From positions 25,852,001 to 25,916,000 of the forward strand of contig OU612065.1 in the NCBI GenBank assembly GCA_914767715.1: a stretch of 64,000 nt of DNA, read 5' to 3'. The stretch comes from Membranipora membranacea. Lineage: Eukaryota > Bryozoa > Gymnolaemata > Cheilostomatida > Membraniporidae. The notes under the pieces were generated by a model, which had not been told where the DNA came from, did no database searches, and worked only from the letters and a program-made list of their open reading frames with translations. The position numbers were made by a program, and so were the translations under genes. Position 1 is the first letter of the stretch. Each line of letters opens with the position of its first letter. Shown in pieces: positions 34,110-64,000 of this stretch.

Positions 34110-37109
34110 TTGTGCAATAAAGTGCCATATATTATATATCCCACTATTGTACCCATAAAAACCCTGGACAATGAGTGATTCGTATATGTATATATATATA
34201 GTGGCTATCAGTGTGTAGGGCATATCTTTGCATTGGAGTTGTCCGACCATGTCAGGCTATTTTATCTACCTTTAATTAATATTGGATTAAAGACTTTGTT
34301 TGAGGCTGCTCTTTTGTATCACATCTTATTCTCCATATTTTATTCTATCATGTGTGCGATTTTCAGCTTTAGAATCCAAATATTGAGGAAGTTATGGCCT
34401 CTCAAACTTCCAGGGTGATTGCCTTCAATCGGCATTGGGAATAAGCGGATGTTTCCCCTGGGGTATGTCACAACCATAGACATGTGACATAGACATTATG
34501 AGTTATTAGTTAATACACTAATAATCACAAAGATAAGGTCTTGATCAAAATTCGGACCTGGGTGGGAATTGAACCCGGGTCACCATATCAATAGGCAACG
34601 CCACTTGGACCATCTAGGTTAGCTGGTTGTGACGTACCCTACGGATTGCCGGCTGATTCTTACTGCCGATAAATTGCCGTCACCTTGGGAGTTTGAGAGG
34701 CCATAACTTCCTCAATATTTGGATTCTAAAGCTGAAAATCGCTCACATGATAGAATAAAATATGGAGAATAAGATGTGATACAAAAGAGCAGCCTCAAAC
34801 AAAGTCTTTAAGGATGCCCAACATGATTATTTAAGAGGATTTAAGACATGTTTTTTTTGTGGGTCATATAAAATGACTCCTTATTTGACTCCTTACTCCC
34901 GAGGCAGATCTTTTTGAAGTTTCATCAAGGGGAACTGTAAACACTCAATTTGAATTGAGAGCGGGCAACTTCATTCAATATGCCAAATCGATGATTGGAA
35001 ACTTGGTGATGACCGATATATATCCAATAGTTTTGCAGCAAAGTCATATATAACATATTTTTATAATGATATTCCAGGTGGTCGCTGTTCGATCTGCGCA
35101 GAGACTTTTGGTTGAAGAAATCACGTCATTTAAAACCCTCAAAAATCAAACAGTGGAAAGTAACCTTGCGGAAATCCGAACACAGCGAGACATATTTGGA
35201 AAGAAGATGATAGATTGTGATCAGTTTGTCAAGACAAATCATGTGGTCAACGTTGTTAAGGGAAGGAAAAGAAGACGCCTGGCACTGAATGAGTCTATGA
35301 GTGACTTCAATTCCCACAAACTAGTACCTGAAAGAGCAAAAGTTGATCTACTTTTGTGGGAAAGTATGGCACAATTCTTCCGCTTGAATTTGATACGAAA
35401 ATACTTTTTGTCTGAGGCGTATAGTAATCACATGTTTCTCGGCATGTCTCTCATTTTAGATACCAGTCTTAATTCAGGGCATAGACAACTTTTGAAAAGT
35501 GTTGGTCTGAATATACTCTCTCCCACCTCTTGATTATAGTTGTCCAATCAAATCACTAAATAGAGTGTAAAAGAAAACGTTGGAAAAGGAGGACAACTGT
35601 TTTCTTTTGGCTGCTCTCAGCATGATAAGAGTCTGCTGAAAGTAATATGATTATGACAGTTTGATAGAAGAAGGTTGAGACTAGTGTAATCCACTCACTA
35701 TGCACGACCTATGAAAAAAGTTTGGCCTCTTGAAATCATTCAATAAAGATGATTGGATTAAGTACAACGATCTGCCGTATACAGGTATGCATCTGCAAAT
35801 TGTATCACGCTACTCTATTTATACAGGATCTCTGAAGCATTATATGAACGTGAGTATCAAGTCGACGGCAATACCACAACATCTCAAGTTCTTAGACACA
35901 ATAGTGACAGATGGTAGATGTTATGACGCCCATTTCCTTAACGGCAGCATACACCTTGCAAACCATGATGGCATCCGGATCTATCCCATTTACAACAATA
36001 ATTTCAAAACCATCCTGACAGATCGTCAAGTCTTCTCAGTAGGACACTACTCTTGGAACTCTGATAGACTCTTTTTTATTTCATTTGCAAAGAAGGCAGA
36101 CACACAAACTGTGTACAGATTAGAAACAAAGCTTCCTCAACAGGTACCAACTGAGCTGTTCAGCTTCCACTTCAAAGGCACTACTGCAAGCTTCATAGCA
36201 GTATCCAAGTTAATGATAGCAGCAGTAGGTCTAAAACAACTGATAGTATTTGATCTTAAAACTAATAATCAAAAAGTTATGGAAATGGAGTTTCAACCAA
36301 AACGACTCCATTTCATATCAGACAAATTACTCCTTGCGACTGATAATATTGGAAGATTGCATTTATTGAGATTGGAAGACTGTTGTATGAAATACGAGAT
36401 TATATGGAGCAGTGAAATTCTTCCTGGAATACAAGGAGTCTGCACTTCTGGAGATGGGCTGATAGTTGTCAAAAGTAGTACCGTCAAAGCAATCCACATA
36501 CTATCACCACTAGGTAAGCTACCAGGACAGTCTCATGGATAAAGCTGTATTAAATTCAATGATAAGAACTGCCCATTTGTTTCAAAATGGCAACGTCAAA
36601 GCCGACCGGACACAAGATAGCCACATGTGAAAGATGACCTCAGAAAACTGGTTTACTATTAAGACAGATGTAAAAGGTGAAATCAAGGATTTAAAGTAAC
36701 TCCTGGGTGAAATTAGATGCTATTCCATTTAGGAACATGAATGGACCACAGGCTGATATATGACAAAGAGCCTAGTATCAGTAGCATATGATTATTATTA
36801 TGGCCATATCTTTGTTTGGGACTAAATTAAGAAGGGGTAATCTGTTTTTGTTCCAAATGTTGATTAGTTGTGAACATGTTACATCAAGGAGTCTGTAACT
36901 CCTTGGTTACATCAAACAAGCAATAACAGTGAACCTGTTGGTGTGATTGATGCTACTTTTTAGTGTAAATTGTACTTACAGGTAAAACGCTGCAAACACT
37001 AAATGATGATAAGCTACAACCGAGTTGGGGTGGAATCAGTGTCCATGGAGATGTTTTGGCTGCAGCCTGCCCTGAACAAAATAAGTTCCAGTTGTTCAGA
37101 TTGTACTGA
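31601..37109 (+). CDS. TRIM-like E3 ligase: RING, two B-boxes, coiled coil, propeller
   Basis: Proposed exons: 31601-31767, 31898-32096, 32724-32946, 33275-33471, 35078-35323, 35721-36513, 36982-37109 (650 aa, phases agree). Exon 1 is a C3HC4 RING (CPHCLEEL, CSHIFCMPCL, CSICR). Exon 2 has a B-box 1-like module (CDKC, YCAECDWKLCSNHEE). Exon 3 has a second B-box (CPTHGKEYAMCCKKC, CQKC, CAQS, DEH). Exon 4 and the start of exon 5 look coiled-coil, rich in K, E and L. The 270-residue exon 6 has repeated strand-like segments (ILTDRQVFSVGHYSW, LLLATDNIGRLHLLRLED) suggesting an NHL/WD-like beta-propeller, closed by exon 7. TRIM proteins are usually ubiquitin ligases, and the substrate is unknown here. 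The weak spot is the exon 5-6 join: the acceptor AAAAAAG has a poor pyrimidine tract and the exon 5 donor is uncertain. It could be two genes or a damaged one. Confidence 0.75.
33974..34290. mobile_element. piggyBac-type MITE with TTAA target duplication
   Basis: A 309-bp insert (33978-34286) is flanked on both sides by TTAA, the target used by piggyBac transposons. Its ends are inverted (CCCAATAGTAATTAA and the inverse of TCCAATATTAATTAA), with arms of about 95 bp running through CCTGACATGGTCGG. The interior is a TA microsatellite and no coding sequence. The uninterrupted arm at the right of the host element reads CATCCTTAAAGAC, which shows the empty site. Confidence 0.85.
34540..34632 (-). 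mobile_element. tRNA-derived unit in foldback centre
   Basis: The minus strand reads like a tRNA-derived promoter: a box-A-like GATGGTCCAAGTGG and a box B (GGTTCAATTCC) inside CCCGGGTTCAATTCCCACCC. The D and T arms look plausible but the anticodon stem is poor, so a SINE or tRNA relic is more likely than a working tRNA gene. Confidence 0.5.
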
Positions 37110-38105
37110 GTGTAACTTAGTAAGGAAGAATGGTCAGCTCAGAATATTGTTGTTACTCTTTTATTTAATCCTCTTTTCCTCAAATTTTATTGGCGGCAGA
37201 GATCACATTCTGAGTTTTTTTTACGTAAGATGTATAAAGAAGGCTTCATATACCATACTTGTTAATTTTTATTTCATTCCTGCTCATTGTGAAAAGAAAT
37301 TGATAAATATTCTCTCTATGGCCAATGGTTTTTGATTATTTTATATAATACAAAGTTTATCAACCACGTTCGCTGAACATGGTAATTCGTGAATAAGCAA
37401 GGTTCGAGAAAGATACAAGTTCCATTAAATCAAGATTGACTGACCCCTTTCTGAATTTCTGAGTGAAAATTTCCCATCTTGTTTCACACAGTTGTGACGC
37501 AAAAGTTTTGAAGACTGTTAAAATTCATGACAATGAATGTTTTGTTTGAGGAATTTTAGTTCTTGAATGTCTAGTGTCCTGAGTGTCTAACTATCATAAG
37601 CAGTTTTTCTCAGCCTATTCATCTCAAATCTACTTGGGTTTGTCATATGTTGAGTGTCACAACACAGCCGCCAATGGTATGGCCAATGGAGCATTCTACT
37701 CAATGAAGGAAATTGCTGCTCCATTATTTAAAAAAACTAGTCTGATCAATAGAGAGCAGGATCAAGCCAACAGAATGTTAGCCATCTTTTGATCATCACA
37801 ATGCAGGTTATAGATTTTCAATGTTTATTATTGCAAAAATATAAGTTCATATAACCATCACCAGGTCAGTCACAGTGAAGATAATAAATAAAAAACGGGA
37901 TAACCGCGTAGGGTTGTGTAGTACATAGGAAAGATAACTCTATCAGGGTATATTATTGCAAAATCATGTCCGCAATTATAACCTAATATATAATAGGCCT
38001 GCATCAGTCTGTCAAGCAAGATATAGACACATAAATTAAATAGATATGAAGATAAATGCAAAGCAATTCTCCAGTAAGTACAATTATGCTGCCAAGACTG
38101 TGTAA
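37110..38105. other. Convergent 3' region between TRIM-like gene and XBP1
   Basis: Two genes end towards each other across about 1 kb. No further gene is supported. Probable poly(A) signals cannot be assigned because the AT content is high. Confidence 0.5.
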
Positions 38106-39599
38106 TTATGCGGAGAGCTGAGGAAATAAATCTACAAATGAATCGTTCCAGTCAAGCCCAAGGTCTTCGGGTGTGCCGGGGCTCAAACTCGAAGAGATAT
38201 CACTGTAGGGAGATCTATTACCTTCAGATCCAATATCAAATACACAGTCATTATCATCCATGAACATTGACTCCGATTTAGGGCTACTAGCCAGTGAGAT
38301 CGAAGACTCGTTAACTGATGCAGACACTACTTTGTGTAAGACGCGAGTTGAGTTTACAATGTCTACTCGTTTAGTATTATTATTCAGCACTGTTGTGACC
38401 ACGGTAGGTTCTATGACCTTATGATAGAGGTGATCGCTGCTTAAAGTGTCTCTGACGGGTTCCATGCGCTCTGCTGTGGTCCCCACCACTGTTGGAATAT
38501 AGTTTGAGCTTCCTGTGTCTGTTTGAGAAGCGTTTCCAGTGATAAATCCAGTGGCTCCTTCTGGGACACTGTCTTGCTGGAGGTATTCACAGAGTTGCTA
38601 AAAAAAATTGAAAAACAAAAAATGAGTTTTTTGTTGATCAAGATTGATTGTTATGAAAGCAACAATGACTGCGTCGCACATACATTTGCTCATCCATGCG
38701 TGAACCATGAAATCAATAAACATCTGCTTTCACAGAAGCTGATATGTTGTAATATAGTGCCACATTGCAAAAACCGCAATACCAGCATATATTTCCTTGT
38801 AAGTTCTTTCCTTGTATATGATTTCGCAATTGATGCAAGTAGGCTTAGCCTGTGGATACATGCGACAGCATACAAAGAGACTCATCTATTCATTTTGAAG
38901 TAGACTGTATTCTAGTCTCAGACTCATCTATCCACTTTAGAGCAGACTGTAATATCGTCTTACCTGGAGTTCTTCGGAAAGATCAGGGAGCATGAGGTCA
39001 TCATCAATACCAACAAGGCCTGTAGCCGTTCCTTCTGCTGAGGACTAAGTGCTGCTGACTTAGAAGTGGCTACAGGCTCTGTCAAGGTGGAGATGATGGA
39101 CGACATTGGCTCTGATTTCACGGGGACGGGACTCTCTTCTGCTGTGTTGTTGTTATTTGTGCAGTTTGCGCATGTTGTCTGTTGACGTAGTCTTTTGTTT
39201 TCTTGTTCCAGTTTCTTATTATCTGACTGTAGATTTGCTACTATTTCTTCTAATTCATCCATGTATGCTTTCTTACGATCACGAGCTGCTTGTGCTGCAA
39301 CTCTGTTCTTTAGCTTTCTGCAAAATTAAAGATATCATCATGATCTTAACATCAACAACTCACAAGAGAAGTCACACAAAAATGATATACAAAATCATTG
39401 CCACGCCTGCCATACTGCACACAAGGAAATGATGTAATGACGTAATGTTATATTGATCAGAAACTAATGTTTACCTTCTTTGTAGCTTTTCACCAGGTGA
39501 GAGATGTGTGAGGCGTTGCCTTTTTCTGGGCTTGATGGAGATGCCATCACTGTACTCGTACACCATCGACTCGGAGTCGCTTCCTCCTTCACTATTCAT
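38106..39599 (-). CDS. xbp1: XBP1 bZIP factor of the unfolded protein response
   Basis: Three exons: 39599-39475, 39317-38964, 38597-38106. Exons 1-2 give the basic region and zipper (KLKNRVAAQAARDRKKAYMD, then ELEEIVANLQSDNKKLEQEN). With ordinary splicing the frame stops at 38441 after WGPQQSAWNPSETL (211 aa, unspliced form). A second frame open from exon 2 to 38106 encodes the conserved activation end (SSDHLYHKV, NRSPYSDISS, WNDSFVDLFPQL), which matches the end of vertebrate XBP1s. Removing a 17-nt segment at 39038-39054 joins the frames and gives 317 aa. In the known pathway IRE1 cuts this mRNA on ER stress and the long form activates chaperone genes. The start was placed at the ATG beginning MNSEGG. 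An upstream ATG at about 39675 gives only a seven-codon uORF (MCGSHCA). Confidence 0.94.
39030..39063 (-). promoter_or_regulatory. Predicted IRE1 cleavage hairpins and 17-nt cytoplasmic intron
   Basis: On the transcript strand the first hairpin is CTAAGT-CAGCAGC-ACTTAG (39063-39045). It is followed directly by TCCT-CAGCAGA-AGGA (39044-39030). Both have 7-nt loops fitting the IRE1 rule CNGCAGN, cut after the third base. The cuts would release CAGCACTTAGTCCTCAG (17 nt, 39054-39038). Since 17 leaves remainder 2 on division by 3, the frame shifts exactly into the XBP1s end, as the 26-nt vertebrate intron does. Confidence 0.82.
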
Positions 39600-42500
39600 G
39601 ATTTCGCTTTTGTAGGTTCGGTAAATGTTGAGGGGTCCGGGTAAATTGTTTAGGCACAGTGGCTTCCACACATTCGCTTAGCGCGCTTTCTCCTTTACTG
39701 ACTTTGTTTCTTTTCTTTATGTCTACAAGAATCAGAAATTAACATAAACATTATTACATGCTGCCTATAAATAAGTATGTCAACCAGGAAGCCAGATATT
39801 GGGGGACCAGCTTCGTACCTTAATTATAAATGAATGACATTGATTGACGTAGTGAGCGTCAACTCAAACACCACCCATTGAGTGTGAATTGCGGCATGTA
39901 TTATAATTGACAAACATTGTGTCATTCCTTTCCTTCGGTGAGACACAAAAAATAATCTTAATGATAATGCTGGTCCTAGTGACACCTTGCGCACAACCTC
40001 ACTGATCACTCAACTCCGAACATTAAAAAAAACCTTCAACATAAACCAAGTAGTTCATGTTCAGGATGGAAATAAATGAGGTTATTCCCTGATCCCTTCC
40101 TTCCTATCATCAAGGAACTATACACAAGAATAGTATGCCAAGTATTCATTTCAACTCAAACTAAATTCTTATTGTACTCTCAGGTTTACTCACTTTCTAG
40201 GTTTAGGTCAAGGTAGTAGCAAGTGGAATATATATAGTGATATACTTATAGCCACCAAGTCCAATTTAATTCACACCTATTATTGCAAGCAGTGATGGCT
40301 TGTTCTCTTATAAGTTATTATTTGATTGTAGTGATGCCACTATATAATTAAAATATAATCCTTCCTAACCAACAGAGTTACTGAGACTAATGAAGATGCA
40401 GTTAGCAGGTCACTTTTATTAATATGGCTGACGTAATACACTACAATGCCCAACACATGACAAGAAAGTGCAAGACAATAGGCTTATTGATACTAGCTGA
40501 CAACTAACTGCAAGTACAAGAGTAATCAACTCACCATCTCAGCTGTTCCATGGTCAACATAACAATGATCATGTTTTGATTATGTGGCTTACTGTAATTC
40601 GTTGATGAAACTACTTGGCAATTTCTGATTGGTTGAAATTGTCTGATGTAAAGATGCCAGCTGAAAGCCTCGGTTCCAAAATGTTGTTAGAGTAATGACA
40701 AGTTTTACATGATGCAATATATACCAAGATAAAACTTATTGAAACCACAGTCTAAGGGACTCATGCGTCATTAACTTATTTTTGGCTATAGTTTGTTATT
40801 GAAGCACTCGAGGAACTAGCAATGCTGATGTAATACAATCCAATCATGTGTTTTTATAAGATTGCCTATGGTTATTATGGATAACTAGGTGACAGGTAAT
40901 CATTAATCATTTGCCTTTCACTGACGATTTCTCCAAATGCGAAGTTAGCCACATCATGTGTAATGCCAGAGCCTACCTCTTGTGTTGATACACCGAAGAT
41001 TTTGATTTTTGTTTCTGGACTTTCCGGCTTCCGCGTTTGAGGACATTTTCCAACTATCCTAGAGAAAAATTATCGCATTGTATTTCAGCAAAATTACCAC
41101 AAAATTCTTTCTTTCCTTTGCTGTAACCATTTTTAAAATTCACAAAGAGAATTTACTATTAGGATTTCCCAGAAGGGGGAGTTATCCACACAACAACATG
41201 ACACTAAAAAAGCCATAATCTGTCAAGCCTACCAGACAAGCTAGAATATTCCAGTGTTATGAAAGTGCCAAGGAAAAAAACGGGATGAGTGTAGGAAAAT
41301 TGATTGCTACACAGGATGTAGGAATGTTTAGATGTAAATGTGCATTTTTGAGAGAAAAAATACTATGCTGCAATCATTGATATATAATTCTATATCAATG
41401 AGTGCAATCGATCATTTTTTTAGAATACAGAGAGCAGCTATATATCAAACAGCAAAGACTGGATAGGATGCTATAGATTTCATGGCATCTGATATCTTTG
41501 GCATTAGTCAAATATGGCAGGGAGTTTGAACTTCTCTTTACGTTTAGTTATGCTTGAGAGAGTTTTTTTAACACAAATGCAAAAAAACTGCATTCATTCG
41601 AAGGCATTGAAGCAAAAAAAGTGCCATTTTCCAGTCCCCAGAGCAATCCTTGTCCATCTATGCTCCTATAGGTGTTGTTTTCATACTTTGCATAGCAGCA
41701 CGTGTTCAAAAAAGATGAAAAGAACCGCAGCATTTAGATGGATAACCGACATTTACACAATCGTCATAACATTTATCTCACTTTACCAAGTGATGTATAT
41801 AGGGCATTCTAGGCAAACACTATATATTAGTCTTAGCCCCTCAGACTTTTACCCCTCGACCGACGGCCCCCCGGCGATTGGGAGGGGGGAAAATGGAGTA
41901 CTATATTTTTTGTCTATGGCAACTGTCATGTCTATGAGTATTGGAAGCATCAAGACTAGAAAACCAGACAGAATCTGGGCTATATTCAATGATTCTTTTG
42001 AGGCTATGTTACAAAGGCGATTGATGTGAGGTCCAAGGAGATGTAACACACTTTTCAAGGATAACTCACTGACTGCATTAAATGAATTTAATAACTATGC
42101 TGTTGGAACTCATGTGTTGGAACTCATGTACACATGGAACTGTGTTTCATAGGGTGGGGTGTAGTGAATTAGCAGCTCTATCAACCTATTCTTTTTTGGG
42201 ATATGGTTGGCACACTTGCTATTCACTGCCATGGGGATTGGTGCCGCAGGAGTTGTGAGTGTGAGGAAATTGCTCTGATCCCAATCCCTCCAGATTAATA
42301 ATATCTTTGCTTGCATTTTGAACAATAGGACCAATTGTTCGTAAACAAACGCCCAGTGAAACATAACAGTGATCAGATTGATTACAATTTATTTAGTTAT
42401 CACAGTTTACTAAGCTAAGGTCATTGATATAATGAGATTGATATACAAAACTGTAAACTGAGAGAACACCTCTGGTAACAGATATGCCTCAGATAAATTT

Positions 42501-43352
42501 CACCTGCCCTGTGACAATAATCAACGCACAAGACAGGATGAAGAAAAAAGATGGAAAAATATAATGAGGATATAAGATTAGTTGATTGAAAAGTGCTCAT
42601 TGAAGCCTGGATTGTATGATGATCAGAAGCTATAATATATAACTCAAATAAGCCTGTTGTAAATCTGTCTTTTAGAGCAGCCAATAACACCAAAACAAGA
42701 TAATGCCGCTGCTAAAAATTAATATTGAGTATCGATTATTCGATGATTCTTGGCATATCGCATCACGTGATAAAAAAGGGTCCTAAAAATGTCATTAACA
42801 TGGATCGGTATATCATGTCATGTGTGTGAAAAACTTCAAAAAGAAACAGCTCCACCAGCATTGGACTGATTGTACAAAATTAGTAAGTAGTCTGAAATAC
42901 TTGACGTGTAATAAATGTTTGGTCATGTTGCATGACTGCGGTAGGCACGCAAGCATTCATGTCCTGTCATGATTTTTACGAAATTGCACATCATAGAGTT
43001 TAAAGTATTATGGTTTCCTTTGAAGGTTATCGCAATCACCATTTAAATGTGACAGTAAATCTTTCGACCAAGCTATTTATGGCAGGTTTAAACACCTGAA
43101 TGAGTTGCGTATTTGATGTAGTTATCTACATGCTTGCCTACACTGTACATTGGCTCGCGACTTGGCTGAGTATAAGAAAAGTAGAAACAAAAAATCAAAT
43201 AGAACTTATTTCTAATATCATACGATAGAAAATGATCATACTATCAGCTAACCAAATCACATGCTGAGCTGAACTGCGGGACTGCTCTACCAACGTTGCT
43301 TTTGATTGGTTAATCTTTCAAACCAGATTAAGACAATATTCCAGAGTCAAGC
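39600..43352. other. Intergenic region between XBP1 and vinculin
   Basis: It contains the XBP1 promoter and any 5' UTR exons, and the end of vinculin. No gene is convincing. The 171-codon frame at 41514-42029 has biased composition, no domain, and equally long frames on the other strand. A short palindrome around TCATTGATATATAATTCTAT lies near 41380. Confidence 0.5.
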
Positions 43353-62819
<19,467 letters not shown>

Positions 62820-62893
62820 CTGTCAAAAAACAGCGATCAATGTTTGAAATAACCAGAGCACTATTAGAAGGCTGAGAACTGATATCTTTACTT

Positions 62894-63112
62894 GGTGGGA
62901 GCGGCCGTGGTGCAATGGATAGGGCATGGGTCTTACAATCGAGAGATACCGTGTTCGAGACGGATCACAGTGGTGTCAGGAAGGGCATCCGACCTCAAAC
63001 GCTCCTGTGCCACATCAGTATACAGTCCGTAGACCCATAGCCTACCGGAAACAAATAAACCGAGCAACATCAAGGTTTCTCACATGGTATCACAGGGTAT
63101 CGAGACTATAAA
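62894..63112 (+). mobile_element. tRNA-derived SINE upstream of first visible vinculin exon
   Basis: A tRNA-like head (box A TGGTGCAATGGATAGGGCATG, box B GTGTTCGAGAC) is followed by GTGGTGTCAGGAAGGGCATC, a tail motif known from many LINE-associated SINEs. Confidence 0.7.
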
Positions 63113-64000
63113 ATGGATGTGAGTTGTTTTTTTTACTCTGTAATGATAATTATCCAGGCATATGAATTGGGAGTGAAATGAGAAGCTGTGTGTACTACAT
63201 GTAATATTTTATGATTCCAAGACTTTCCTCGACCAGAGATCATGGTATTTCGGGAATGGCTCTCTAACATGAGGGCATTGTTTCCATAATGAAATGTCAA
63301 ATATAGGCTATTCGTTAATATATACAGTAACTAGGTATTTATATATTTAAAAGTATACTGGTTGTTGCAACAGAAACAGTCTCGAGGGCTCCGGATACCT
63401 ACACTACATGGTCAGCAACCGGTAAGTAGCCAGCCAGACAAGTTCAAAAATAGCTGGAGGAGTGGCAATGCACTATGTACATTACTGGGAATAACAATCT
63501 GCATGATAAGGGCTCATAAAACGTGCATTAGGCCTATAAAAGTTCATTGATAAAACTGTAACCCATAGCTATTTCAGCTTGCAATGACAACAAGGTACTT
63601 TTACAAGGCTGTCAATACTTGAGAAAATGTGCGTAATAATTACCAGCCCAAATAAGTACTTTGAGCCAAGTTTGAATATAAGAGACAAGCCAGCTTGTGA
63701 TGAAAGCTGAGATATGTAGTCATCAGGTCAACTACCTGTAGATGTAATGGTAGGGTTTGGTTTGATCTTTGAAACCATATTGTTGTTGATCTAAGCACCT
63801 GAGCAATCATCACAATTAGTAGTCAAAGTACCGTGCTATTTATCTCTGAGTGATATCAGGTAGCTCTTCATATTACCAAGGTGCCAATTGTTACCACCAA
63901 CTCAGCTCACAAGTACCAGCTGTTAGCTTTTCAACAGAGGCTTGCAAAGTGAATCAATGCAAGACCCCGTGGTTTGAAAGCTTAAATATAATGGAGTTGG
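63113..64000. other. Intron of vinculin, right edge of window
   Basis: No exon of the vinculin N-terminus could be recognised here, so this is probably intron. The short plus-strand frames have no known motif. Confidence 0.5.

Larger units (their letters stand above)
33898..34886. mobile_element. Foldback transposon with long inverted ends
   Basis: The ends ATAAGGAGTCATTTTATATG (33901) and the inverse (to 34884) continue as an arm of about 215 bp. The right arm is continuous at 34673-34884. The left arm is split into 33898-33977 and 34287-34430 by another insertion. The centre (about 34430-34670) is non-coding and holds a tRNA-like unit. It lies in the intron between the coiled-coil exons of the TRIM-like gene. 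Confidence 0.8.

Noticed and set aside
38441-38641. Separate small gene overlapping XBP1 exon 3
   Set aside because: It is the unspliced-form frame of XBP1 exon 3 and joins exon 2 in phase.
41514-42029. 171-codon plus-strand frame between XBP1 and vinculin
   Set aside because: No domain, biased composition, no splice or promoter support, and competing frames on the other strand. Length alone is weak evidence in this region.

Overview
The window is metazoan nuclear DNA: AT-rich, with spliced genes, GT-AG introns of about 0.1-2 kb, and abundant small transposons. The gene set (vinculin, XBP1, SMG8, a RING/B-box protein, fibrinogen-related lectins and a rhodopsin-like GPCR) fits an invertebrate. 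I cannot name the phylum. Exon joins below were worked out by hand from splice sites, reading phase and family similarity. Unless marked otherwise, every junction keeps frame.

Region 1 (1-21.5 kb) is a lectin/receptor cluster built by tandem duplication. A block of at least 9.8 kb holding a PAN-plus-fibrinogen-domain gene on the minus strand (FREP-A) and an intronless class A GPCR on the plus strand is present twice, at 1-9815 and 9949-18463. A third, diverged gene (FREP-B, 19082-21541) keeps its 5' exons on the right. Its two 3' exons survive intact only in the left block, because the right block carries a 1.65-kb deletion.

Region 2 (22.8-37.1 kb) holds SMG8, a factor of the SMG1 kinase complex in nonsense-mediated decay (15 exons, minus). 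It lies head-to-head with a TRIM-like gene on the plus strand (RING, two B-boxes, coiled coil, predicted beta-propeller). The TRIM-like gene has a nested transposon of three layers in one intron.

Region 3 (38.1-39.6 kb) is XBP1 on the minus strand. Its bZIP exon carries two adjacent IRE1-type hairpins. Cutting both would remove only 17 nt and shift into the long conserved C-terminal frame.

Region 4 (43.3 kb to the right edge) is vinculin on the minus strand: 21 exons in the window, with the N-terminal exons off the right end. One intron contains a complete 7.4-kb two-gene DNA transposon of ISL2EU type, encoding a THAP-DDE transposase and a SAP/SWIM/YqaJ nuclease. Its left end lies 12 bp from the vinculin acceptor exon.

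Small hairpin MITEs, tRNA-derived SINE pieces and 5'-truncated non-LTR retrotransposon tails are scattered throughout. No rRNA gene, CRISPR array or prokaryotic feature was seen.
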